Below, one piece after another: positions 1 through 5,819 of a stretch of 24,640 nucleotides of DNA. The position numbers and the translations under genes were made by a program. The stretch's first letter is position 1; the number at the start of each line of letters is the position of its first letter. A model generated the notes under the pieces. That model was not told the DNA's origin and made no database searches. It worked only from the letters and a program-made list of their open reading frames with translations. This DNA is from a virus. Location: the IMG/VR virus record IMGVR_UViG_3300021519_000072, positions 1 to 24,640 of that record, one strand, 5' to 3'.

Positions 1-240
1 GCAGTAGAGTGGTTGGCAAAATCTTATGTGGATTTACTTACAAAATTAAACAATGAGGAAATATCACTGAAAGAATTTGAGATTCAGTATATTGAATTAC
101 TTGAACAAGCCAAAGAAATGGAGAAAGAAAGAATTATTAAAGCGTACAATGAAGATTTATATGGTGGCTTAAGTGGACATAGAAAGTTTAATGATGGAGA
201 AGATTACTACAACGAAACCTACGAAGGAGGTGAGCAATGA
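1..240 (+). CDS. Small phage protein, paralogue family copy 1 (5' partial)
   Basis: The reading frame is open from base 1 (Ala-Val-Glu-Trp...), and the AVEW motif matches positions 9-12 of the paralogue at 237. The true start therefore lies about 8 codons upstream of the window, and the TTG at 13 is not the start. The protein is small, acidic and helical, with an LEQAKEMEKE segment in the middle and a C-terminal YYNETYEGGEQ tail. The same parts recur in the genes at 237 (tail) and 685 (head and LEQAKEME). I know this pattern from phages of Bacteroidota, but no function is established. The stop overlaps the next start (ATGA), so translation is probably coupled. Confidence 0.8.
   Translation, partial: AVEWLAKSYVDLLTKLNNEEISLKEFEIQYIELLEQAKEMEKERIIKAYNEDLYGGLSGHRKFNDGEDYYNETYEGGEQ
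224..233 (+). promoter_or_regulatory. Shine-Dalgarno-like sequence before the gene at 237
   Basis: AAGGAGGTGA ends 3 nt before the ATG at 237. It lies inside the Gly-Gly-Glu codons of the gene before. A second copy (GGAGGTGAG at 471-479) precedes the ATG at 482. Few other starts in the window show anything comparable. Confidence 0.5.
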
Positions 241-485
241 GCAACAATAAACAACAAACGGCGGTAGAGTGGTTTGGTAATGAATCTTGGCAACTTAAAG
301 TTCAATTAGATAATCAAGAAATAAGCGTAGATGAATACGCAGTTTTCTATATTAGATTGCTTTACAAAGCCAAAGCAATGCACAGGAAGGAGATAATTAA
401 TAGTTTTTTTGAAGGTGCTTATGGTGGTGATAATATAAGTGGTGAACAATACTACAACGAAACATACGGAGGAGGTGAGCAATGA
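237..485 (+). CDS. Small phage protein, paralogue family copy 2
   Basis: This is an 82-aa protein starting MSNNKQQTAVEWF and ending YYNETYGGGEQ. The head is shared with the gene at 685 and the tail with the gene at 1-240. The middle (LLYKAKAMHRKEII) is the diverged equivalent of LLEQAKEMEKERII. It has no signal peptide or membrane segment. It overlaps its neighbours by 4 nt on both sides. A GGAGG lies 6 nt before the ATG, inside the previous gene's GGEQ codons, which is uncommon for this host group. Function unknown; it is probably an early accessory protein. Confidence 0.85.
   Translation: MSNNKQQTAVEWFGNESWQLKVQLDNQEISVDEYAVFYIRLLYKAKAMHRKEIINSFFEGAYGGDNISGEQYYNETYGGGEQ
243..260 (+). repeat. 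18-nt direct repeat, copy 1 (second at 691-708)
   Basis: The 18 bases coding Asn-Asn-Lys-Gln-Gln-Thr are identical at 243-260 and 691-708. A second identical stretch of 20 bases lies at 103-122 and 805-824. They are in paralogous small genes and reflect duplication or recombination between them. Confidence 0.85.
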
Positions 486-688
486 GCAATCCATTTTTAC
501 AAGACGGAGAAAGTACACACGAATACAAAAATCAAATGTTTGTAGTTGATTTCTATCCACACCCACTTGGCAACACTTGGCAATGCAGCGATTCAAATCA
601 TTATATTAGAGCAAGGGCAAATACCAAGCAAGAAGCAATAGACGAAGCCCACAAAGAATGGGATGAGTATAAAAACCAGAAACTATGA
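482..688 (+). CDS. Small hypothetical protein in the early operon
   Basis: The product is 68 aa, starting MSNPFLQDGES, with aromatic-rich strands (FVVDFYPHPLGNTW) and an acidic helical end (TKQEAIDEAHKEWDEYKNQ). The shape suggests a small alpha/beta domain, but I do not recognise the family. The start is set by the 4-nt ATGA overlap with the gene before, with GGAGGTGAG 3 nt upstream of the ATG. The stop overlaps the start at 685. It does not carry the NNKQQT/QAKEME pattern of its neighbours, so it is an unrelated gene lying between two paralogues. Confidence 0.75.
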   Translation: MSNPFLQDGESTHEYKNQMFVVDFYPHPLGNTWQCSDSNHYIRARANTKQEAIDEAHKEWDEYKNQKL

Positions 689-936
689 CAAACAATAAAC
701 AACAAACGTCAGTTGAATGGTTTCTTGACCAATTGATTGAACATCGAATCATAATTGTTGATAAAACAACATACCAAGTCAAATACAAACATGAAATACT
801 TTTAGAACAAGCCAAAGAAATGGAAGTTGCGGGAAAGGAAATGAGTTATGCCGAAGGTTATGCGGAAGGTTATAAACGGGCATTGGATTACATGACCATG
901 TCAATTAAAAACGCAATTGAAACAAGAAAGCCATGA
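685..936 (+). CDS. Small phage protein, paralogue family copy 3
   Basis: This is an 83-aa protein starting MTNNKQQTSVEWFLDQLIEH, with EILLEQAKEMEVAGKEM in the middle. It shares the head of the gene at 237 and the helix of the gene at 1-240, including an 18-nt and a 20-nt identical DNA stretch (243-260 = 691-708; 103-122 = 805-824). Its C-terminus differs: a YAEGYAEGYKRAL repeat-like helix replaces YYNETY. Function unknown. It starts on an ATGA overlap with 482-688 and its own stop overlaps the start at 933. Confidence 0.85.
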   Translation: MTNNKQQTSVEWFLDQLIEHRIIIVDKTTYQVKYKHEILLEQAKEMEVAGKEMSYAEGYAEGYKRALDYMTMSIKNAIETRKP

Positions 937-1127
937 CACCAAAAGACAAAGCCAAAGAACTCGTTGATAAATTCACCGTGATTGGATTGCAACGAAGAAA
1001 TGAGGGGATTCAATGTGCATTGATTGCAGTTGATGAAGTTTTGGATGATTATGAACAATTCCCCTACAAAGTACAATTAGGGAAAGATTACTGGAACGAA
1101 GTAAAACAAGAAATTGAGAAATGTTAA
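933..1127 (+). CDS. Conserved small phage protein (KAKELVDKF type)
   Basis: The product is 64 aa, starting MTPKDKAKELVDKF, followed by an ECAL-like helix (IQCALIAVDEVLDDY) and a short FPYKVQLGKDYWNEVKQEIEK end. Small proteins with this order (KAKELVDKF..., CALIAVDE, YWNEVKQE) recur in Bacteroidota phages and prophages in the same kind of small-gene cluster. No function is known to me. It is all-helical with no catalytic motif. The start overlaps the stop of the previous gene (ATGA), and the next gene begins 7 nt before this stop. Confidence 0.85.
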   Translation: MTPKDKAKELVDKFTVIGLQRRNEGIQCALIAVDEVLDDYEQFPYKVQLGKDYWNEVKQEIEKC

Positions 1128-1300
1128 ACGAAGAAATTACACCCATAGACCAGTTGATTGAATGGTTGCAGATAAACCACAACATCACCATCCCAACGGA
1201 TTTATTCCACGAATTAAAACGGGATGAAAAAATTCACGCCCAATGGTGGTATAACAAAGGATTCACAAAAGCCAAATCAATCTATTTAGATTCAGAATGA
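1121..1300 (+). CDS. Short hypothetical protein (59 aa)
   Basis: An open frame of 59 codons plus TGA fills the only gap in the left operon. It starts at an ATG that overlaps the previous stop by 7 nt and ends in an ATGA overlap with the nuclease gene at 1297. The protein begins MLNEEITPIDQLIEWL and ends WWYNKGFTKAKSIYLDSE. The QLIEWL segment resembles the VEWF/DQLIE head of the small paralogues upstream, so it may be a distant relative, but that is inference. Function unknown. Confidence 0.75.
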   Translation: MLNEEITPIDQLIEWLQINHNITIPTDLFHELKRDEKIHAQWWYNKGFTKAKSIYLDSE

Positions 1301-1650
1301 AGCATTTGGAAAGCCGTATGCAAGTGCAATGTGTAAAGTGGTTTCGACTACAATACCGCCAAATGGGGGATTTATTAATCCATGTTCCCAACGGTGGATC
1401 ACGCGACTTGTTTACGGCCCAAAGGTTAAAAGCGGAGGGGGTTATCCCAGGTGTTTCGGATTTGGTTCTATTTATGCCCAACCTAACCCACCACGGGTTA
1501 TTCATTGAGTTAAAAATCAAACCAAACAAACAATCCGAACATCAAAAAAAGTGGCAATTGATGGTTGAAGCCATGAATTATAAGTATGTGTTGGTATATT
1601 CGTTTGAGGATTTTATTGTGCAAATCGAATCATACTTTGATAACGCTTAA
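1297..1650 (+). CDS. VRR-NUC domain nuclease
   Basis: The 117-aa product is one VRR-NUC domain (PD-(D/E)XK nuclease superfamily) with little else. It starts with an ExxxQ helix (ESRMQVQCVKWFRLQ), then VPNGGSRD, AQRLKAEGVIPGVSDLVLF and GLFIELKI. The putative metal-binding residues are the Asp of GVSDL and the Glu and Lys of IELK, and the helix QSEHQKKWQLMVEA follows as in the family. In phages these stand-alone enzymes act on DNA, probably in recombination or structure-specific cleavage. The start is fixed by the 4-nt overlap with 1121-1300. Confidence 0.9.
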   Translation: MKHLESRMQVQCVKWFRLQYRQMGDLLIHVPNGGSRDLFTAQRLKAEGVIPGVSDLVLFMPNLTHHGLFIELKIKPNKQSEHQKKWQLMVEAMNYKYVLVYSFEDFIVQIESYFDNA

Positions 1651-2245
1651 CGATATCGCCAAACGCCACATTGAATGGATCAAAATAGCCAAATACTTGG
1701 GTGCGAATCGTGATGAGGTCGATGATATGGTGCAAACGATGTATTTAAAGTTGGGGGAAATACAAATCAAGGAAGGTTCACTAAACAGATTCGCCAATTA
1801 CAACGGAACCATCAACACCATCTATTTATTTAAAATGCTACACAATGCGTTTATAGACATCAAACGGGCAGAAAACAAGACAATACCATACCAAGACCAA
1901 TTTAACCCCATAGAAAGCCCCGAAATGGCTGAAATGGCCCACATGGACTTGATGGGTGAAGTAAAGAAAGCAATTGACGACCTACGCGATTATGACCAGA
2001 TGTTATTGGAACTACATTTTGTGTACGGACATTCAATGCGAGACATTGAAAAAAAGACGGGCATTCCAACCCATAGTGTTTTTAACTCAATAAAAAACGC
2101 TAAACAATTTATCAAACAAAGAACAGTAATCAAATACAAGATTTATGCAGAAGAAAAACGAAACACGGAAGAAGTACACCGAATCACGACCATCCATCGG
2201 GGTGGGGGATATGATTCAGAAGGTGACACAAGCCACGGGGATTGA
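1637..2245 (+). CDS. Sigma-70-like RNA polymerase sigma factor-related protein
   Basis: The product has a sigma-factor layout: an N-terminal helical region with DEVDDMVQTMYLKL (region-2.2-like) and NTIYLFKMLHNAFIDIKRAENK, an acidic linker, then a region-4-like HTH (LLELHFVYGHSMRDIEKKTGIPTHSVFNSIKNAKQFIKQ). It would redirect host RNA polymerase or regulate phage genes. The start is uncertain. TTG 1637 gives LITLNDIAKRHIEWIKIAK, which matches how relatives begin, and overlaps the nuclease gene by 14 nt; an ATG at 1586 would overlap by 65 nt. The last ~33 codons overlap the next frame and look less protein-like. Confidence 0.75.
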   Translation: MITLNDIAKRHIEWIKIAKYLGANRDEVDDMVQTMYLKLGEIQIKEGSLNRFANYNGTINTIYLFKMLHNAFIDIKRAENKTIPYQDQFNPIESPEMAEMAHMDLMGEVKKAIDDLRDYDQMLLELHFVYGHSMRDIEKKTGIPTHSVFNSIKNAKQFIKQRTVIKYKIYAEEKRNTEEVHRITTIHRGGGYDSEGDTSHGD

Positions 2246-2552
2246 ACTTGCCACCAAATTTTTGATGGGCGAGGACTGTGGATGCGATGCCCGTAAACAA
2301 AAATTGAACAAGATGTTCCCAACCCGTCAACCATTGTGTATGACGGAAGATGAATACCATTGGTGGACACATTTTAAGACAGTCAACGACACGACATTGG
2401 CCCCAATGGAGGCAAACAAGATAGCGGAAATATGGTCACGCATATTCCAAAGCAAAAGAATCTACAAGCCATGCTCATGTAACCCCAAGGCATGGCAAAA
2501 CATGATTAACGAATTAACCCAGGTGTATGAAACTTACGAGAAACCTTTGTGA
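2145..2552 (+). CDS. Conserved cysteine-containing Bacteroidota phage protein
   Basis: The 135-aa product carries GVGDMIQKVTQATGIELATKF, then GEDCGCDARKQKLNKMF, TEDEY and a CSC near the end. It matches a protein I know from many Bacteroidota phages (GLGD-IxK-TKATGI, GEDCGCDxRKxxLN) that usually follows the sigma-like gene. The four or five cysteines could bind a metal; function unknown. From ATG 2145 it overlaps the previous gene by 101 nt. Relatives start just before GLGD, so a start near GTG 2202 or ATG 2211 is also plausible. It overlaps the next gene by 26 nt. Confidence 0.8.
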   Translation: MQKKNETRKKYTESRPSIGVGDMIQKVTQATGIELATKFLMGEDCGCDARKQKLNKMFPTRQPLCMTEDEYHWWTHFKTVNDTTLAPMEANKIAEIWSRIFQSKRIYKPCSCNPKAWQNMINELTQVYETYEKPL

Positions 2553-2727
2553 TTGTTGTGACCATTATGCAGAATCAACAAAAGAACTTATCAACGAGTT
2601 TGGGCCAAACATTGAACCCAATCAAATTTATATGTGTATAAAATGCAGACAGAAATATCAAGACCGAGCAAAATGGGGGCCGTGGTTAGACGCAGTCAAG
2701 TCCTTGCTAAGAAGTACGCAATCATGA
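2527..2727 (+). CDS. Small putative zinc-binding protein
   Basis: The 66-aa product has two CxxC-type knuckles, C8/C11 (CDCC) and C37/C40 (CIKC), separated by 25 residues. This is the spacing of a small zinc ribbon, followed by a basic helix. It probably binds zinc and perhaps DNA or RNA; I do not recognise a named family. It starts inside the end of the previous gene (26-nt overlap). Its stop overlaps an ATG at 2724 of the next gene. Confidence 0.7.
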   Translation: MKLTRNLCDCCDHYAESTKELINEFGPNIEPNQIYMCIKCRQKYQDRAKWGPWLDAVKSLLRSTQS

Positions 2728-2870
2728 TTCTACGCGAGGATATGGGCATGACATGGGAAAAGGTAGGCAAGGCCATGGGAATGAACCCACGCGTTTGTAA
2801 TGAACTATATTTGACAGCCATCAAAGATGAAACCACACACAAAGATTTATTTAACATACTTTGGTTATGA
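2724..2870 (+). CDS. Small helix-turn-helix protein
   Basis: From ATG 2724 the product is 48 aa: MILREDMGMTWEKVGKAMGM followed by NPRVCNELYLTAIKD. This reads as a helix-turn-helix (GMTWEKVGKAMGM-turn-recognition helix), so a small DNA-binding regulator is likely. I chose 2724 because it makes the 4-nt ATGA overlap used across this operon. The frame is open further upstream, with starts at GTG 2634, ATG 2643 and ATG 2673, and the residues LAKKYAIMILRED could be a genuine first helix, so a longer form is possible. It overlaps the HNH gene by 44 nt. Confidence 0.6.
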   Translation: MILREDMGMTWEKVGKAMGMNPRVCNELYLTAIKDETTHKDLFNILWL

Positions 2871-3078
2871 CACCACGGATTTTATCCCGTGTGAGGTGTG
2901 CGGAAGCCAGGCCGTGGATATTCACCACATCCATCCACGGGGAATGGGAGGCACAAAAACAAAGGATGTTATTGAGAATTTACAAGCACTTTGTCGACCT
3001 TGCCACATTCAGTACGGCGATAAGAAACAACACATGGATTTTTTAATTATTACACACCAAATAAAAATCAACAAATGA
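2827..3078 (+). CDS. HNH endonuclease
   Basis: The 83-aa product is a compact phage HNH nuclease. IPCEVCG supplies the first zinc CxxC, DIHHI is the beta-beta-alpha His motif, RGMGGTKTKDVIENLQALC gives the Asn of HNH, and CRPCH gives the second CxxC and final His. Family members are metal-dependent DNA endonucleases. In phages they often lie near terminase genes and can assist packaging or act as nicking enzymes. This one lies about 3 kb before terminase, next to the modification block. The start overlaps the previous gene by 44 nt and the end overlaps the ParB-like gene by 4 nt. Confidence 0.9.
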   Translation: MKPHTKIYLTYFGYDTTDFIPCEVCGSQAVDIHHIHPRGMGGTKTKDVIENLQALCRPCHIQYGDKKQHMDFLIITHQIKINK

Positions 3079-3650
3079 TACAAACAGTAAAAACCAAAGA
3101 CATCATCGCCAACGATACGAACCCAAGGGTCATCAAAGATGATAAGTTCAAGAAGTTAGTTCAATCCATCAAGGACTTTCCGCAAATGCTACAACTCCGA
3201 CCCATCGTTGTCAATGACGATATGGTGGTCCTCGGGGGCAATATGCGTTTACGGGCGGTGCAAGAAGTTGGATTAAAAGAAGTGCCAATCATTAAAGCAT
3301 CGGATCTAACACCCGAGCAACAAAAAGAGTTTATCATTAAGGACAATGTAGGATTCGGAGAATGGGATTGGGATGTATTAGCCAATGAATGGGAACCCGA
3401 ATTGTTGACCGAATGGGGTTTAGATGTATGGCAACAACCCGTGGAAGTCGATTACTCACTTTTGGATGAGGAAGATTTATCGGGAGAACTTTCTGACATG
3501 GCCGATGGGGTAAAGAAAGCCATTCAAATTGAATTTGAACCAGACCATTACGAGGAAGCCACGGAGGTCGTGAAGTTTTGGAGAGAACGCGGGGCGTATC
3601 TTGGATACATGATTCTGCAATTCCTCAAAGACGAAAAAGAGAAGTTATGA
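3075..3650 (+). CDS. ParB/Srx-fold domain protein
   Basis: The product is 191 aa. An N-terminal ParB-like domain spans residues ~1-100: VKTKDIIANDTNPRVI, then LRPIVV, then GGNMRLRAVQEVG (residues 54-66), the nucleotide/phosphate-binding loop of the fold. After an acidic linker, a C-terminal helix (FEPDHYEEATEVVKFWRERGAYLGYMI) is characteristic of the Bacteroidota phage version. ParB-fold proteins include CTPases and DNA nucleases; which activity applies here is unknown. ParB-like genes occur beside TET/JBP dioxygenases in phage modification clusters, as here. It overlaps the glycosyltransferase start by 4 nt. Confidence 0.9.
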   Translation: MIQTVKTKDIIANDTNPRVIKDDKFKKLVQSIKDFPQMLQLRPIVVNDDMVVLGGNMRLRAVQEVGLKEVPIIKASDLTPEQQKEFIIKDNVGFGEWDWDVLANEWEPELLTEWGLDVWQQPVEVDYSLLDEEDLSGELSDMADGVKKAIQIEFEPDHYEEATEVVKFWRERGAYLGYMILQFLKDEKEKL

Positions 3651-4351
3651 AAATCTTTTTAATGTATTATGACCGATATACGAATTCTACGACATCTAAA
3701 ATGTTGAAGATTCCGCACATCGTATTATGTCATAATAACAAAGATTTGTTTACTTGTATCGGAGAGCAAGGTCAATTAATAGAAACAAACGAACCCAAAG
3801 GCATACAAAACAATTTCAATTATGGATTGGGATTGATGGCTATGGGGGAATGGGCAGTCTTTATGAGCGATGATTTGGTAGGGGCTAAAAAAATTAGTAA
3901 CGCCAAGTTCGTAGATTGCACGATTGAGGAAACATTGAACGAATTGCTATCAATAATTCCGAAAGCAGACGCCATGGGAGTTAAATTGATTGGCTTAAAT
4001 TCAACGGGTAATCCGTTTTATGCCAAAAACAAATACTCTAAATATGGATTAGTAGACGGGAGATGCTTCGCGATCAAAAAAACGGACTTCAAATTCCACG
4101 AAACCATCAACACCATACCAGATTATTATGCTTCGGCATATCATTTGCACAAATACGGCGGAAATTTGATACTCAATTACACCTTTTTAGACTTCAAACG
4201 ATACGAAAAAGGAGGATTGGGAAGCGAACAAGACCGCATCCATGATAAAATCAAGGATGTAAATTTGTTATTGCGTTTGTTTCCGAAGAATGTTCAATTA
4301 AAAGACAAGCCGAACCAACCAAAAAACACCCATATAATCATAAAACGATGA
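3647..4351 (+). CDS. Glycosyltransferase-like protein, probable modified-base glycosylation (TAGT-like)
   Basis: From the ATGA-overlap start at 3647 the product is 234 aa. It resembles the GT-A-like glycosyltransferases found with phage TET/JBP enzymes: a first beta strand (IFLMYYDR), NFNYGLGLMAMGEWAVFMSDDLVG with an acidic SDDL at 74-77 in the usual metal/sugar-nucleotide position, LIGLNSTGNPFYAK (114-127), LVDGRCFAIKK, and a C-terminal DFKRYEKGGLGSEQDR. The expected role is to add a sugar to a hydroxymethylated base in phage DNA. The family call rests on motif order and on the dioxygenase sitting directly downstream with a 4-nt overlap. The frame is open back to 3578, but the added residues do not look genuine. 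Confidence 0.75.
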   Translation: MKIFLMYYDRYTNSTTSKMLKIPHIVLCHNNKDLFTCIGEQGQLIETNEPKGIQNNFNYGLGLMAMGEWAVFMSDDLVGAKKISNAKFVDCTIEETLNELLSIIPKADAMGVKLIGLNSTGNPFYAKNKYSKYGLVDGRCFAIKKTDFKFHETINTIPDYYASAYHLHKYGGNLILNYTFLDFKRYEKGGLGSEQDRIHDKIKDVNLLLRLFPKNVQLKDKPNQPKNTHIIIKR

Positions 4352-5151
4352 AACGATTAGACCTAACCCTACAACCCAATGAAGCCAAAATCGGTCAAGA
4401 CTGTCCGTATTTAGCCCCGAACATTACCGAAGATTGCATATTCTATGAAAATGGCGAACCGATTGGCTTCTATATCAAATCAATGCCCGAACGAGCATTG
4501 AAATTGGCAAACTTGGCGAATGCAGAATTCCAAAGCAAACGCGTACCCAAATCATTATTGGAACGCAGTGATGTGATGTCCAAAGTTTACAAAGAAGGTA
4601 TGACCAGGGCCGAAGCAAAAAAGAACGGCACGGTCCAGATGTCAACAATCTTAGGTTCGATTCCTCCCAAGCCCCACATGAAAAGACCCTATCCGTCAAT
4701 TTCATCGGTACACCAATCCGATACGGCCCAAACTTTTATTAAGGCCATGTTGATGTTGGCAAAGGAAAGCGAATCAATTATGCATGATATTTTACCCGAT
4801 CAATATGAACGCCAAGTGGAATTATTCAAACAAGTGCCAGACAAATGGAAGTTCGGAAACCTTTTTACATCTTCAATTTCGAACTATAACATATCTGCAC
4901 CTTTCCATCGTGACACGGGCAACATCGTAGGGGCGGTTAATGTGATCATCACGAAACGATTGAACGCCAAAGGGGGTAACTTGTATGTTCCCGATTATGG
5001 GGCCGTCATGGATAGCGCAGACAATTCAATGTTAGTTTACCCCGCTTGGAAAAATGTGCATGGCGTAACGCCAATTATCCCGCTACATGAAGGGGGTTAT
5101 AGGAATAGTTTGATATTTTATCCCCTAAAAGCATTCGTGGGAGAAAAATAA
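4348..5151 (+). CDS. TET/JBP-family 2-oxoglutarate/Fe(II)-dependent dioxygenase
   Basis: The 267-aa product carries the full catalytic set of the TET/JBP family. HxD is at H187-x-D189 (APFHRDTGN), the distal iron His is at H238 (KNVHGVTP), and the 2-oxoglutarate-binding Arg is at R252 (YRNSLIFYP). In between lies the GGNLYVPDYG strand typical of the fold. These enzymes hydroxylate the 5-methyl group of 5-methylcytosine (TET) or thymine (JBP). Residues 1-160 are a helical region with AEAKKNGTVQ and no recognised domain. With the preceding glycosyltransferase it forms an oxidise-then-glycosylate pair. No cytosine-5 methyltransferase is in the window, so its substrate is open. It is the last gene of the left operon. 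Confidence 0.88.
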   Translation: MKRLDLTLQPNEAKIGQDCPYLAPNITEDCIFYENGEPIGFYIKSMPERALKLANLANAEFQSKRVPKSLLERSDVMSKVYKEGMTRAEAKKNGTVQMSTILGSIPPKPHMKRPYPSISSVHQSDTAQTFIKAMLMLAKESESIMHDILPDQYERQVELFKQVPDKWKFGNLFTSSISNYNISAPFHRDTGNIVGAVNVIITKRLNAKGGNLYVPDYGAVMDSADNSMLVYPAWKNVHGVTPIIPLHEGGYRNSLIFYPLKAFVGEK

Positions 5152-5165
5152 TTATCAAAATAATT

Positions 5166-5194
5166 TTGTATTTCAAATATAAAATGTATCTTCG
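5166..5194 (+). promoter_or_regulatory. Bacteroidota-type promoter upstream of the terminase operon
   Basis: TTG at 5166-5168, an 18-nt spacer, then TATCTTCG at 5187-5194 fits the -33 TTG / -7 TAnnTTTG pattern, with C for T in the seventh position. It lies directly after the dioxygenase stop, at a natural operon break. The ATG at 5199 is only 5 nt beyond the box, so the transcript would be leaderless or nearly so. The 13-nt stretch TGTATCTTCGCTT recurs exactly at 7337-7349. Confidence 0.7.
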
Positions 5195-5198
5195 CTTC

Positions 5199-5375
5199 AT
5201 GGAAATAGGACAAATGATCAAATGGGAATTAGATTCGGTTAGCAAAATCACCTGCGTTGGGGTATATCTTCAACAAATCAGCGATGAAATATCCGAAGTA
5301 ATGTGTCACTACATGAATGACAAAAAGTATGCAATCAAAATTGAAGTAGAAACCAAAAAATTAGAAACGATATGA
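5199..5375 (+). CDS. Small hypothetical protein at the head of the terminase operon
   Basis: From ATG 5199 the product is 58 aa (MEIGQMIKWELDSVSKITC...). Longer starts at TTG 5166 or ATG 5184 would place the N-terminus inside the promoter -7 box and were rejected. It has mixed helix/strand character, two cysteines and a lysine-rich end (IKIEVETKKLETI). I do not recognise the family. It overlaps the next gene by 4 nt. Its place right after a promoter suggests it is among the most strongly expressed early members of this operon. Confidence 0.7.
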   Translation: MEIGQMIKWELDSVSKITCVGVYLQQISDEISEVMCHYMNDKKYAIKIEVETKKLETI

Positions 5376-5668
5376 CAAACACAATTGAAATTACGGGAAT
5401 TAGCAACTCAATCGCCTACTGCGAAGCCAAAGGATTGGGCATGATTTTTCAAGCGTATGCAAACGAATGCCCAAGTGAGGAAATCATGGGTATTGGATTT
5501 AACCCTAATTCGGGCTATGTTTACATCGCATTAGAAAATGGAATCTCAATTTGCTCATGTATGGGGCATCAAGTTGATTACTTAGTGACCAATTTTTACA
5601 ACGGCAACGAAACATTTTACGACACTTACAAAGAAGCAACACAACATGAAAGCATGGAGGGAAACTAA
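5372..5668 (+). CDS. Conserved phage protein of unknown function
   Basis: The 98-aa product holds MGIGFNPNSGYVYIALENGISICSC and VDYLVTNFYNGNETFYDTYKEA. This matches a small conserved protein I know from Bacteroidota phages (GIGFNxNSGYVYIALENxI...; NGEExFxxxYEEA). It is probably a small alpha/beta cytoplasmic domain; function unknown. The start overlaps the preceding stop by 4 nt. Its end overlaps the DUF551-like gene at 5646 by 23 nt. Confidence 0.85.
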   Translation: MTNTIEITGISNSIAYCEAKGLGMIFQAYANECPSEEIMGIGFNPNSGYVYIALENGISICSCMGHQVDYLVTNFYNGNETFYDTYKEATQHESMEGN

Positions 5669-5819
5669 CCGAACCACACCAATCGACAACGACTTGGTAT
5701 TAATTGACACCACACAAGTGGGTTACATTATGGATGGACAATGGTATTTAGAACACGATGATTCACCAATTCCACCACCACATTTCTGGATGCCTATCCC
5801 AATTTTACCGAACGACTAA
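5646..5819 (+). CDS. DUF551-like small protein (57 aa)
   Basis: An open frame of 57 codons fills the interval between 5668 and 5819 and ends in a TAATG overlap with the next gene. The protein has the DUF551 layout: TPIDNDLVLIDT...VGYIMDGQWYLEHDD, then PIPPPHFWMPIPILP, where the W-M-P-x-P end is the family hallmark. DUF551 proteins are small phage and prophage proteins of unknown function. Length is typical for the domain. The 23-nt overlap with the previous gene is the main weakness. Confidence 0.8.
   Translation: MKAWRETNRTTPIDNDLVLIDTTQVGYIMDGQWYLEHDDSPIPPPHFWMPIPILPND

Noticed and set aside
3578-3646. Upstream extension of the glycosyltransferase gene
   Set aside because: It would overlap the ParB-like gene by 73 nt with an unrelated basic sequence; ATG 3647 gives the standard 4-nt overlap and a proper first strand.
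4063-4245. 60-codon + strand frame inside the glycosyltransferase gene
   Set aside because: Out-of-frame shadow with Arg/His/Phe-rich content and no coupling to neighbours.
5166-5198. TTG or ATG (5184) start for the gene at 5199
   Set aside because: These starts lie within the -33 to -7 promoter elements; the same holds for TTG 7336 and TTG 19076.
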